30,789 bases of DNA, taken from NCBI GenBank assembly GCA_035693785.1, contig DASSFZ010000261.1:1-30789 (forward strand), given 5' to 3'. Shown in pieces: positions 23,194 to 30,641 of this stretch. A model generated the notes under the pieces. That model saw only the letters and a list, made by a program, of their open reading frames with translations, did not search any database and was not told the origin of the DNA. Position 1 is the stretch's first letter; every line of letters starts with the position of its first letter. Source of the stretch: DASSFZ01 sp035693785. Its GTDB lineage: Bacteria > Chloroflexota > Anaerolineae > Fen-1058. The translations under genes and the position numbers were made by a program.

Positions 23194-23853
23194 ATGGATT
23201 TCGGTCAACAGCTCTTCGAGTTTCTGAAGGACCCCAACGTAGCTTACGTGCTGCTGATCCTGGGACTGTGGATGCTGGCGATCGCGGTGACGACGCCGGG
23301 CACGGGTTTTGCCGAAGTCGTGGCCGCCCTCGCGCTGGTGGGTGCAGCAGTCGGCCTCTTCAATCTGACGGTGAACTTCGCGGGTATCCTGCTGATCGTC
23401 GTCGCCTTTACCCTATTCATCGTCGACGTGTTTTCGCCGACGCACGGCATATTGACCTTCGGCGGCGTCGTCTCGCTCGTGCTCGGCTCGCTGTTCCTGT
23501 TCCCAGGACGGGAAGTGGGCGCGGGCGTATCCGGCTGGCTGATCGGTGGCGCGGCCGTGATCTCGACGGGCATGGCCGGCCTGGTGCTGCACGCGCTGGC
23601 CAGAACGCGGCGAGAAAAGGGCGTCGGCATGGCCGTGCTGCAGGTAGTGGGCGCGAAGGGCCGGGTGCGCAAGGCGCTCGTTCCCGGCGAGACGGGCACC
23701 GCGCAGATCGCCGGCCAGTTGTGGACCGTGGAGGCCGGCGAGCCGATCGAGTCGGGCGCGGAAGTGGTCGTGGAGCGCGCCGAGGGCTTGAAACTGTATG
23801 TGCGGCGCGCGCAATCGGCCACGGCTGCGCCGTCGACACCTCAGAACGGATGA
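23194..23853 (+). CDS. Short NfeD-family membrane protein with C-terminal OB fold
   Basis: The 219-residue protein has about four transmembrane helices between residues 15 and 130, with family-like segments TTPGTGFAEVVAALALVGA and FSPTHGILTFGGVVSLVLGS. A small beta domain follows (about 140-212, VVGAKGRVRKALVPGETGTA), consistent with the NfeD OB fold. The N-terminal ClpP-like serine protease domain of long NfeD proteins is absent, so this is the short form, which usually pairs with a SPFH protein. The ATG at 23194 has GGGAGG upstream. The slipin gene begins 30 bp after its stop, the classic NfeD-slipin pairing. The likely role is membrane-domain organisation together with the slipin. Confidence 0.85.
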   Translation: MDFGQQLFEFLKDPNVAYVLLILGLWMLAIAVTTPGTGFAEVVAALALVGAAVGLFNLTVNFAGILLIVVAFTLFIVDVFSPTHGILTFGGVVSLVLGSLFLFPGREVGAGVSGWLIGGAAVISTGMAGLVLHALARTRREKGVGMAVLQVVGAKGRVRKALVPGETGTAQIAGQLWTVEAGEPIESGAEVVVERAEGLKLYVRRAQSATAAPSTPQNG

Positions 23854-23883
23854 CATCTTGATGCATACCAAGGAGGCCTTACC

Positions 23884-24813
23884 ATGGAAGTAGTCCTCGG
23901 CGTTATCTTGTTTGCCCTGCTGGCTCTGCTCGTGGGTCTGGTCGTCAGCATGATTCGTATCGTGCCGGAATACCAGCGGCTGGTGGTGTTCCGGCTAGGC
24001 AACTGCATCGGTCAGAGGGGGCCTGGCTTGATTCTGCTGTATCCCTTCGGCATCGACAGGGCGATCACCGTCGATCTGCGCGAGGAAGTGCGCGAGGTGC
24101 CGCACCAGACGAACATCACCAAAGACAACGCGTCGATCGGCATCGACTTCCTGATTTACTGGCAGGTCGTCGACGCCGTGAAGAGCGTGCTCGAGGTGAA
24201 CAACTTCCGCCAGGCCGCGCTCGGCATCGCCACCACGACGCTGCGCGCGGTCATCGGCGACATCGCACTGGACGATGTGCTGGCGCAGCGCGAGCACATC
24301 AATCAGGTGCTGCGCGCCAAGCTGGACGAGGTGACGGAGCGCTGGGGCGTGAAGGTCACGGCCGTGGAAATCCGCGAGATCGTCCCGCCGCGCGAGATTC
24401 AGGAGGCGATGACGCGCCAGATGAGCGCCGAGCGCACGCGCCGGGCGGTGGTCACGGAGGCGCAAGGTCAGCGCGAGGCGGCGATCACCGTCGCCGAAGG
24501 CCAGAAGCAGTCGGCCATCCTGCGCGCGGAGGGCGAGAAGCAGTCGGCCATCTTGCAGGCCGAGGGCCAGCGCACCGCACAGGTGCTCGTCGCCGAAGGT
24601 TTCGCCGTCGCGCTGGACCGCGTGTACGCAGTCGCCAAGACGGTCGACGCCAAGACCTTGTCGCTGCAGTATCTCGAAGCGCTCAAGGCCATCGGCGCCA
24701 GCCCGTCCACCAAGTTCATCTTCCCGATGGAGCTGACGACCATGCTTGGATCGCTGGCCGGCTACACCGAAACGGCGTTCTTGAAGCAGGACGGCGCACA
24801 GCAGGCGGGCTAA
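23884..24813 (+). CDS. Slipin (SPFH/stomatin-like protein)
   Basis: The 309-residue protein has one N-terminal membrane helix (about residues 3-24). An SPFH domain follows, with YQRLVVFRLGNCIGQRGPGL, DFLIYWQVVDA and VKVTAVEIREIVPPREIQEAM. A helical segment then contains repeated AEG(Q/E)(K/R) units (AEGQKQSAILRAEGEKQSAI), the oligomerising coiled coil of stomatins. SPFH proteins form large membrane-bound rings or microdomains and commonly partner NfeD, as encoded directly upstream. The ribosome binding site is close to perfect (AAGGAGG, 23870-23876), suggesting strong translation. Length matches bacterial slipins. It is the last gene of the membrane cluster. Confidence 0.9.
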   Translation: MEVVLGVILFALLALLVGLVVSMIRIVPEYQRLVVFRLGNCIGQRGPGLILLYPFGIDRAITVDLREEVREVPHQTNITKDNASIGIDFLIYWQVVDAVKSVLEVNNFRQAALGIATTTLRAVIGDIALDDVLAQREHINQVLRAKLDEVTERWGVKVTAVEIREIVPPREIQEAMTRQMSAERTRRAVVTEAQGQREAAITVAEGQKQSAILRAEGEKQSAILQAEGQRTAQVLVAEGFAVALDRVYAVAKTVDAKTLSLQYLEALKAIGASPSTKFIFPMELTTMLGSLAGYTETAFLKQDGAQQAG

Positions 24814-24848
24814 GCCTATATTTCGCATCCGCTCCCGCTCCGCTTCGC

Positions 24849-24885
24849 GTGATCCATCCGGCGGTCAGGGCGGCGGATGGATCAC
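24849..24885 (+). terminator. Candidate terminator hairpin after the slipin gene
   Basis: GTGATCCATCCG (24849-24860) pairs perfectly with 24874-24885 around a 13-nt loop, 35 bp after the slipin stop. The following CTTTAG is only a weak T-tract, so termination is plausible but not certain. Confidence 0.5.
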
Positions 24886-24896
24886 CTTTAGAAAGG

Positions 24897-25003
24897 GCAG
24901 GCTGAAGCCTGCGATCCGGTGTCCGATAGGCTCTAAGCGGTCGTGTATCCCACTCGCCTGACGTGAGGGTCGAGAGCCGAGATGTGCGCTCTCGGCCCTC
25001 GTG
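24897..25003. repeat. Two further hairpins in the slipin-GNAT spacer
   Basis: GCAGGCTGAAGCCTGC (24897-24912) is a compact palindrome. A second stem pairs GAGGGTCGAGAG (24965-24976) with 24989-25000, with one G-U pair, extendable by three more pairs (two of them G-U) to 24962-25003 and followed by TTTG. The 234-bp spacer has no other feature I can support. Confidence 0.55.
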
Positions 25004-25047
25004 TTTGCAGGACGCCGCTCAGAGCGTTTTCGTGAAAGGGGACGCGA

Positions 25048-25491
25048 TTGGACGTCGAGATCGTGCGGGCCAGTTGGCGCGATGCGTGGGCGTTGAGCCG
25101 CCTGGACAGAAGATGTTTCAGCCAGGTCGATGCCTATGCCTGGCTCACTTATCTCAGCCTGTGTCTCTGGCCGAGCATCGTGACGCTGAAGGCCGTCTCG
25201 GGTGAGAAAATCGTGGGCGTCGTGGCCGGCGACCCGCGCAGACGGCGCGGTTACACGCTCATCGTCACTCTGGCCGTCGATCCGGACTGGCGCCGCCGAG
25301 GCATCGGCGAGCGCCTGATGCGCGCCTGCGAAGCTTGCTTCGATCTGCCTCGATTTCGCTTGCAAGTTCGAAAGAGCAACGCGCCGGCGATCCGGCTGTA
25401 TCAGAGACTGGGTTATGCTATTGTCGATGCCCTGCCGGGATATTACGGCGACGGCGAGGACGCCTACGTGATGGAGAAAGCGAACAGGTGA
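25048..25491 (+). CDS. GNAT-family N-acetyltransferase
   Basis: This 147-residue protein has the GNAT acetyl-CoA-binding motif A (LAVDPDWRRRGIGERLMRA, about residues 74-92, with the R-R-x-G-I-G turn). A downstream motif NAPAIRLYQRLGY (about 111-123) follows the arrangement seen in RimI-like acetyltransferases. It would transfer an acetyl group from acetyl-CoA to an amine on a protein or small molecule; the substrate cannot be told. The start is a TTG at 25048 preceded by AAAGGGGA at good spacing; a GTG at 25060 is an alternative. The Nudix gene follows after 18 bp in the same direction, so the two are probably co-transcribed. Confidence 0.85.
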   Translation: MDVEIVRASWRDAWALSRLDRRCFSQVDAYAWLTYLSLCLWPSIVTLKAVSGEKIVGVVAGDPRRRRGYTLIVTLAVDPDWRRRGIGERLMRACEACFDLPRFRLQVRKSNAPAIRLYQRLGYAIVDALPGYYGDGEDAYVMEKANR

Positions 25492-25509
25492 AAAGGGTGA
25501 GGAGCGAGC

Positions 25510-25983
25510 ATGGCGAAAACCGAGCTGTTTCGGGTGATTGCGCGCACGATCATCGTGACGCCGGGGCGGCGCCTGGTGTTGGTGACCAGCCACAACAGCA
25601 CGGCGCTGGTGCTGCCCGGCGGCGCGGTGGATCAGGGTGAGTCGCTGCCGCAGGCTGCGATACGCGAAGCGAAGGAAGAATGCGGCCTGGACGTGACCGT
25701 CGAGCGCGCAATCTGGGTGCGAGAATTTCACGACCTGAAGCGCGGCCAGGCTAATCTGGAGGTGTACTTCACTGCGCAGCCGGTTGCCGGCGCGGCGCCG
25801 CCCGATCGCTGGCAGCACTCCGATCCCGGCCGGCCCGGCCTCACGCGGCAGGTGGGGCTGTACTCTCGCGAAGACCTGCAGGCGATCCCGACCAGCGTGT
25901 ATCCCATCGAGCTGCGGCGCGCATTCTGGATCGGGCTGGAAGAGGGCTTCGAGGATGCGTATTTGGGGAGCTTCAGAGGCTGA
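25510..25983 (+). CDS. Nudix hydrolase
   Basis: This 157-residue protein contains an exact Nudix box (Gx5Ex7REUxEExGU). The first Gly lies in LPGGAVDQGE and the second half is REAKEECGL, at about residues 37-60. All metal-binding glutamates are present, so it should be an active hydrolase of a nucleoside diphosphate linked to another moiety; the substrate is not predictable. It has no membrane helix. The ATG at 25510 has GAGGAG upstream. It pairs with the GNAT gene 18 bp upstream. Its last codons and stop are imperfectly repeated 68 bp downstream in the spacer. Confidence 0.9.
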   Translation: MAKTELFRVIARTIIVTPGRRLVLVTSHNSTALVLPGGAVDQGESLPQAAIREAKEECGLDVTVERAIWVREFHDLKRGQANLEVYFTAQPVAGAAPPDRWQHSDPGRPGLTRQVGLYSREDLQAIPTSVYPIELRRAFWIGLEEGFEDAYLGSFRG

Positions 25984-26072
25984 GTAAGAATCGGCCTGTG
26001 CTCCTTTAGGCTCAAGCCGCCGTCCCCGGCAGCGTGAGCTTCAGGGGCTGAATAGAGAATCGGCCTGCACCT
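25968..26072 (+). repeat. Imperfect direct repeat of the Nudix gene 3' end
   Basis: About 31 bp covering the last Nudix codons and stop (from 25968, GAGCTTCAGAGGCTGA) recur from 26036 (GAGCTTCAGGGGCTGA) with two substitutions and one indel; both copies end in AGAATCGGCCTG. The segment between them (26006-26035) is GC-rich and non-coding. Confidence 0.75.
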
Positions 26073-26130
26073 CTGCCGGCTGGCAGGTATCTGCAAGCGG
26101 TGTGAGATTCGCAATGAGACATAAATGTCA

Positions 26131-26159
26131 ATGACGCATCTAGCGGAAGGTGGTACAAT
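26131..26159 (+). promoter_or_regulatory. Sigma70-like promoter for korAB
   Basis: ATGACG (26131-26136) and TACAAT (26154-26159) are separated by 17 bp. The predicted start near 26166 leaves a leader of about 58 nt before the ATG at 26224. The same ATGACG -35 variant appears in the minus-strand promoter at 30505-30534. Confidence 0.55.
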
Positions 26160-26223
26160 TACACGGATTCGCTTATGACGACCTTGCCAGATGCATCTGG
26201 CTTACTCGGGTGAGGTGAAACAG

Positions 26224-28059
26224 ATGAGTGTTACCGAAGCAAGGACGGGACCGTCCCCGTCCGGAGTCAAAGATCGTGGCCTGATTGTCAACGACTTCTC
26301 GATTACGGCCGCGACGGTGAACGGATCGGGCAGCCAGACGGCCAACAATACCCTGATCCGGGCCATTCACAAGATGGGCGTGCCGGTCAGCGGCAAGAAC
26401 CTGTTCCCTTCGAATATCCAGGGACTGCCGACCTGGTTCACTATCCGCGTCAGCAAAGACGGTTACATCGCCCGCCGCGAGCGCGCGGAGATCCTGGTGG
26501 CGATGAACAAGGCGACGATCGCCGAGGACATTCAGAAGCTCGAATCGGGAGGCATCTGCCTGTACCCGATCGATGACCCGCTCCCGGTCCAGCGCGACGA
26601 CGTGGCCTTCTACCCTATGCCGGTCAACGAGCTAGCGAAGAATTCGGGGGCCGACGCCCGCCTGCGCCCCTACGTCGCCAACATGGTTTACGTAGGCACG
26701 CTGGCCTACCTGCTCGGCATCGATCTGAAGGAGATCGAAGCGGCGATCGCGTTCCACTTCGACGGCAAGAAGAAGCCGATCGACATGAACATGGGCGTCG
26801 TCAACGCCGCGCACGAGTGGTCGTCGACCCATTTGACCAAGACCGATCCCTTCCGTATCGATCGCATGGACGCCACGGATGGCACGTTCCTGATCGACGG
26901 CAACACGACCGCCGCGCTCGGCGCGATCTTCGGCGGCGTATCATTCGCGGCCTGGTATCCTATCACGCCGGCGACGTCGCTGGCTGATGCACTGAACGAG
27001 TATCTGCCGAAGCTGCGTCGGGAGCCGGATGGCAAGGCGACGTACTCGATCGTCCAGGCCGAGGACGAGCTGGCCGCGATCGGCATGGTGATCGGCGCGG
27101 GCTGGGCCGGGGCGCGGGCCATGACGAGCACCTCGGGGCCGGGCCTGTCGTTGATGGCCGAGTTCGCAGGCTATGCCTACTTCGCGGAGGTCCCGGCGGT
27201 CATTTGGGATATCCAGCGCATGGGCCCGTCGACCGGGCTGCCGACTCGCGTATCCCAGGGCGACATCGAGGAAGCTTACTATCTCAGCCACGGGGACACG
27301 CGCCACGTGTGCCTGATTCCCGGCAATGTGCAGGAGTGCTTCGAGTTTGGCAACACGGCGTTCGAACTGGCCGAGCGATTGCAGACGCTCGTCATCGTGC
27401 TGAGCGATCTCGACCTGGGCATGAATATGTGGCCGACTGGGCCGCTCAAGTATCCCGAGAAGCCGATGGATCGCGGCAAAGTGCTGTCGGCGGAGGATCT
27501 CAAGCGGCTGGGCGGCTCGTGGAAGCGCTACGCGGACGCGGACGGCGACGGCATCGGCTGGCGCACGCTGCCCGGCACGGATCACCCGATGGCCGCTTAT
27601 TTCACGCGCGGCACCGGTCACGACGAGGCCGCCAACTACAGCGAGCGCCCCGAAGACTGGCAGCAGAATCTGGAGCGGCTGGCGCGCAAGCATGAGACGG
27701 CGCGCACCCTCGCGCCGCCGCCTATCATCGACATGGTGGAGGGCGCAGAAGTTGGCATCATCTCGTATGGCTCGAACGATCCGGCGGTGAAGGAAGCGCG
27801 CGACCGGCTGGCCGCGCGGGACATCCGGACGTCCTACTTGCGGCTGCGCGCGCTGCCGCTGGAGCACACGTTGACAGAGTTCGTCAAGAAACATGCGCGC
27901 CTGTACGTGGTGGAAAACAACTTCGACGGGCAGATGCATGACTTGATTCAGTTGCACACGCCCGAATATGCAGCGCGGCTCGTATCGATATCGAAATGTG
28001 ACGGGCTTCCCCTCAGCGCGCGCTGGATCACGGAAGCGATTCTAGAGCAGGAGCGGTGA
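26224..28059 (+). CDS. korA: 2-oxoacid:ferredoxin oxidoreductase, fused gamma-alpha subunit
   Basis: The 611-residue protein fuses a gamma-type domain (about residues 15-190, with ATVNGSGSQTANNTLIRAIH) to an alpha-type pyrimidine-binding domain. The latter carries the family signature WYPITPATSLADAL, then EDELAAIGMVIGAGWAGARA and TSTSGPGLSLM. This domain order is typical of KorA-type subunits that pair with a short KorB to oxidise 2-oxoglutarate (or a related 2-oxoacid) to its acyl-CoA, reducing ferredoxin; substrate choice is not certain from sequence. It is cytoplasmic. I chose the ATG at 26224 because TGAGGTGA precedes it at proper spacing; the upstream ATG at 26191 has no such site. The beta subunit follows 90 bp downstream. 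Confidence 0.9.
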   Translation: MSVTEARTGPSPSGVKDRGLIVNDFSITAATVNGSGSQTANNTLIRAIHKMGVPVSGKNLFPSNIQGLPTWFTIRVSKDGYIARRERAEILVAMNKATIAEDIQKLESGGICLYPIDDPLPVQRDDVAFYPMPVNELAKNSGADARLRPYVANMVYVGTLAYLLGIDLKEIEAAIAFHFDGKKKPIDMNMGVVNAAHEWSSTHLTKTDPFRIDRMDATDGTFLIDGNTTAALGAIFGGVSFAAWYPITPATSLADALNEYLPKLRREPDGKATYSIVQAEDELAAIGMVIGAGWAGARAMTSTSGPGLSLMAEFAGYAYFAEVPAVIWDIQRMGPSTGLPTRVSQGDIEEAYYLSHGDTRHVCLIPGNVQECFEFGNTAFELAERLQTLVIVLSDLDLGMNMWPTGPLKYPEKPMDRGKVLSAEDLKRLGGSWKRYADADGDGIGWRTLPGTDHPMAAYFTRGTGHDEAANYSERPEDWQQNLERLARKHETARTLAPPPIIDMVEGAEVGIISYGSNDPAVKEARDRLAARDIRTSYLRLRALPLEHTLTEFVKKHARLYVVENNFDGQMHDLIQLHTPEYAARLVSISKCDGLPLSARWITEAILEQER

Positions 28060-28061
28060 AA

Positions 28062-28124
28062 GTTCCTTTAGTTCCCCGAATTCCTTACGAAAGAACAGGA
28101 AGGACGTGAAGGAACTCCAGGAAC
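28062..28124. repeat. Imperfect inverted repeat between korA and korB
   Basis: GTTCCTTTAGTTCC (28062-28075) pairs with GGAACTCCAGGAAC (28111-28124) with two mismatches. It lies 2 bp after the korA stop. It could partly attenuate transcription into korB but has no T-run. Confidence 0.5.
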
Positions 28125-28149
28125 TCGTGCTCAACAGGAGCATCTACAG

Positions 28150-29196
28150 ATGGCAACCACAGTACTGCCCGGCAAATCCGCCAACGTCAACCTCGTTGGC
28201 TTGACCAAGATCGATTACAAGGGGCTGCCCTCGACGCTGTGCAACGGCTGCGGCCACGATTCGATCTCCAGCCAGATCATCCAGGTGGCCTACGAGATCT
28301 CGCTGCCGCCGCACCGTATTGCCAAGTTCAGCGGCATCGGCTGCTCGAGCAAAAGCCCGGCCTATTTCCTGGGCCGCTCGCACGCGCTCAACGGGACGCA
28401 CGGCCGCATGCCCTCGCTGGCGACGGGCGCGACGACCGTCAACAAAGACCTGATCGCCGTCGGCGTGAGCGGCGACGGCGATACGGGCAGCATCGGACTC
28501 GGCCAGTTCAAGCACATGCTGCGCCGAAACACGCACATGGTGTACATCATCGAGAACAACGGCGTCTACGGCCTGACCAAGGGCCAGTTTTCGGCCACGG
28601 CCGACCTCGGCCAGACGTTGAAGTACGCCGGCACGAACGAGCTGCCGCCGATCGACCTGTGCCTGGAAGCCATCATCGGCGACTGCCGCTTCGTCGCCCG
28701 ATCGTTCGCCGGCGATCCCAAGCAGGTGCAGGCGCTGCTCAAGGCGGCTTTCAGCTTCAAGGGGCTGGCCGTGATCGACATCATCAGCCCGTGCGTTACC
28801 TTCAACAACTCCGAGCTATCGACCAAGAGCTACAGTTGGGGCAAGAACCACGAAGAGGCCCTGCACGACATCACCTTCGTGCCGGCCGCCGAAGAGATCA
28901 CGGTCGATTATGAGGAAGGGACGGTCAAAGAGGTCGAATTGCACGACGGGTCGCTGATCCGCTTGAAGAAGCTAGGCAAGGACTACGATCCGACTGACAA
29001 AGCCGCAGCCATCGCGCTGCTGGAGAAAGCCAGGGCGGAGCAGTTGTTCATCACCGGCCTGATCTACATCAACGGGGATCGCCCGAGCCTGGCCGAGCGC
29101 GAGCGACTGGTCGATACACCGCTGGCCTACCTGCCGGAAGAGAAGCTGCGCCCGCCGCGCGAGGCGCTGCATCGCATCAACGCGGCGTTCATGTAG
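28150..29196 (+). CDS. korB: 2-oxoacid:ferredoxin oxidoreductase, beta subunit
   Basis: The 348-residue protein has the thiamine diphosphate-binding region GDGDTGSIGLGQF (Gly108 onward) ending in IENNGVYGLTKGQ. The four cysteines expected to hold the 4Fe-4S cluster are Cys31, Cys34 (LCNGCGHD), Cys65 (GIGCSS) and Cys215 (SPCVTFNN). Length and order fit KorB/PorB-type beta subunits. With the gamma-alpha subunit upstream it forms a two-subunit, ferredoxin-linked enzyme of the oxidative or reductive TCA cycle or of 2-oxoacid breakdown. The ATG at 28150 has AGGAG upstream. No separate delta (ferredoxin-like) subunit gene is visible nearby. The 48-bp gap to the convergent minus-strand gene shows no clear terminator. 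Confidence 0.92.
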   Translation: MATTVLPGKSANVNLVGLTKIDYKGLPSTLCNGCGHDSISSQIIQVAYEISLPPHRIAKFSGIGCSSKSPAYFLGRSHALNGTHGRMPSLATGATTVNKDLIAVGVSGDGDTGSIGLGQFKHMLRRNTHMVYIIENNGVYGLTKGQFSATADLGQTLKYAGTNELPPIDLCLEAIIGDCRFVARSFAGDPKQVQALLKAAFSFKGLAVIDIISPCVTFNNSELSTKSYSWGKNHEEALHDITFVPAAEEITVDYEEGTVKEVELHDGSLIRLKKLGKDYDPTDKAAAIALLEKARAEQLFITGLIYINGDRPSLAERERLVDTPLAYLPEEKLRPPREALHRINAAFM

Positions 29197-29244
29197 TTCC
29201 CAGACCGAATGTGGCGATCCCTTCGGCGAGCTCCATCCTGTTGT

Positions 29245-29907
29245 TTATGTCACCCGCGAATCGAATGCGCCTGATGGTGAACCGGTCTGTCTCTGGCTAT
29301 CGTACGCAAATCCAGTAAAGATCGTCAACAGAAGAGATCCAAGAGCGAAGAAGAAAAGGATGGGAATAAGGTTCGGGTTGTTCACGCCGAAGAAGTATCC
29401 GAGGATGGTTGAGCCGGGGAACAGTAACAGCCAGGCGGTCAAGCAGGCGATGAAAGACCACGGCCACACCTTTCCAAGAAAACGCCGTGAGCCAACAGAG
29501 AGATGTGCGCGCCACCAAGCTAACGGCGCATTGATCCTGGTCCCGATGACGCCCAGGATGATACCAAGGATTGGAGGGAAGATGCCTCCACCCACCAGAA
29601 GCATGACGATTGAGAGCAGAATCAGGACCAGGCCGCCGTTCTTCCTCTGAACAAACATGGTTGCCCACACGAGGAAGATCAGGGAAACGAGGATGGCAAG
29701 GATTCCGGTTACGAGGAGGTTAGGAACGATCGTCATCGCCGGCTCCCCTGCCACGATGCGAAAAAATGCCGATCCAGGCCAGGAGGGGAACATGATTCCA
29801 CCGGGAGCTACGTTGCCCTGAAGTACCTCACCGATACCATGTTCGATACCGGCCAGCCCCATAAGAGCGCCGATTGTTGAAACCATTATTCGTGTCGCGC
29901 TTTTCAT
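29245..29907 (-). CDS. Polytopic membrane protein beside a flavodoxin gene
   Basis: The 220-residue protein starts MKSATRIMVSTIGALMGLAG and contains about five transmembrane helices, including LLVTGILAILVSLIFLVWAT, LVLILLSIVMLLVGGGIFPP and LIPILFFFALGSLLLTIFTG. A Gly-rich segment with IEHGIGEVLQG follows the first helix. I do not recognise a characterised family. The ATG at 29907 has AAGGAG upstream and lies 9 bp after the stop of the flavodoxin-domain gene, so the two form an operon on the minus strand. Base composition is noticeably less GC-rich than the plus-strand neighbours, which hints at separate ancestry. A membrane partner role for the flavodoxin protein is only an inference. Confidence 0.75.
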   Translation of the reverse strand: MKSATRIMVSTIGALMGLAGIEHGIGEVLQGNVAPGGIMFPSWPGSAFFRIVAGEPAMTIVPNLLVTGILAILVSLIFLVWATMFVQRKNGGLVLILLSIVMLLVGGGIFPPILGIILGVIGTRINAPLAWWRAHLSVGSRRFLGKVWPWSFIACLTAWLLLFPGSTILGYFFGVNNPNLIPILFFFALGSLLLTIFTGFAYDSQRQTGSPSGAFDSRVT

Positions 29908-29916
29908 TTCTGCTCC

Positions 29917-30456
29917 TTATCGTGACAAAGTGGGTTGAAGCTGCGCGGCCAGGTTGCTTGCCCAGGCGCGGATTGCTGTCCAGTCCCGCACGTCGCTGGC
30001 TGGCATCTGGTGGAGGGGGCTGGCCGGCAAACTGACAATTAAACTGTCGGGGAAACGCAGCTTCGCCGGGTCGTACTTGCCGCCAAACATTTCAAGCGCG
30101 ATCGGTGTAAGCCAGGGAAACTTCGCCAGCTCTTTGTCGAGCTGTGCGCGTGATCCCTGCCACGCTTTCTCATCAGTGGGGGCAAGAATCGGGCCGAGAG
30201 CGAAAACCGCCACGGACCGCTCCATGAGGGCTTCACAGTGCCGTGACAGGAAACTGAGCGCGTCCTTGTGCCATTGACCAATGTAGATTGGCGCCCCCAG
30301 CACGACCGCGCGGTAGCCCGCGAGTGTCCGTACTTTCTGCATAGGCTGAATATCTACTTCCAACCCGCGTTCGCGCAGCGTCGCCGCGACAGCCTCGGCC
30401 ACTTCCTGCGTTGAGCCATACTTAGAAGTATAAGCCACCAGAACTTTTTCTTCCAT
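29917..30456 (-). CDS. Flavodoxin-domain protein (HemG-like protoporphyrinogen oxidase family)
   Basis: The 179-residue protein begins MEEKVLVAYTSKYGSTQEVA, in which TSKYGST is the FMN phosphate-binding loop of flavodoxins. YRAVVLGAPIYIGQWHKDAL is the second hallmark, characteristic of the flavodoxin_5/HemG group. HemG-type enzymes use FMN to oxidise protoporphyrinogen IX with quinone; other members are general flavoproteins, so heme synthesis should not be assumed. The start at 30456 has AAGGAAGGA upstream; a longer in-frame start at 30495 would run through that site and is rejected. A promoter candidate lies at 30505-30534. The membrane gene follows after 9 bp. Confidence 0.8.
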   Translation of the reverse strand: MEEKVLVAYTSKYGSTQEVAEAVAATLRERGLEVDIQPMQKVRTLAGYRAVVLGAPIYIGQWHKDALSFLSRHCEALMERSVAVFALGPILAPTDEKAWQGSRAQLDKELAKFPWLTPIALEMFGGKYDPAKLRFPDSLIVSLPASPLHQMPASDVRDWTAIRAWASNLAAQLQPTLSR

Positions 30457-30504
30457 CTGAATAGTCCTTCCTTTTGTCAGATGCCAAATTTTCACTCTGA
30501 CTAC

Positions 30505-30534
30505 ATCATAGCGTTAACCCACCCCCCTCGTCAT
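30505..30534 (-). promoter_or_regulatory. Sigma70-like promoter for the flavodoxin-membrane gene pair
   Basis: On the minus strand, ATGACG (30534-30529) and TATGAT (30510-30505) are separated by 18 bp. Predicted initiation is near 30498, about 42 nt before the ATG at 30456. Confidence 0.55.
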
Positions 30535-30585
30535 CTATCAAAGGTTAGATGCCGGGTTATATTTCTCGCAGACTGCGCCAACGTG

Positions 30586-30614
30586 TTGGGCCATCTCGTT
30601 GGAATCGTTATGAT
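30586..30614 (+). promoter_or_regulatory. Sigma70-like promoter for the MalT-like regulator gene
   Basis: TTGGGC (30586-30591) and TATGAT (30609-30614) are separated by 17 bp. Predicted initiation near 30621 gives a short leader before the ATG at 30642. It is divergent from the promoter at 30505-30534. Confidence 0.5.
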
Positions 30615-30641
30615 CTCTGGGTTGGAGTAAAATAAGCGTTG

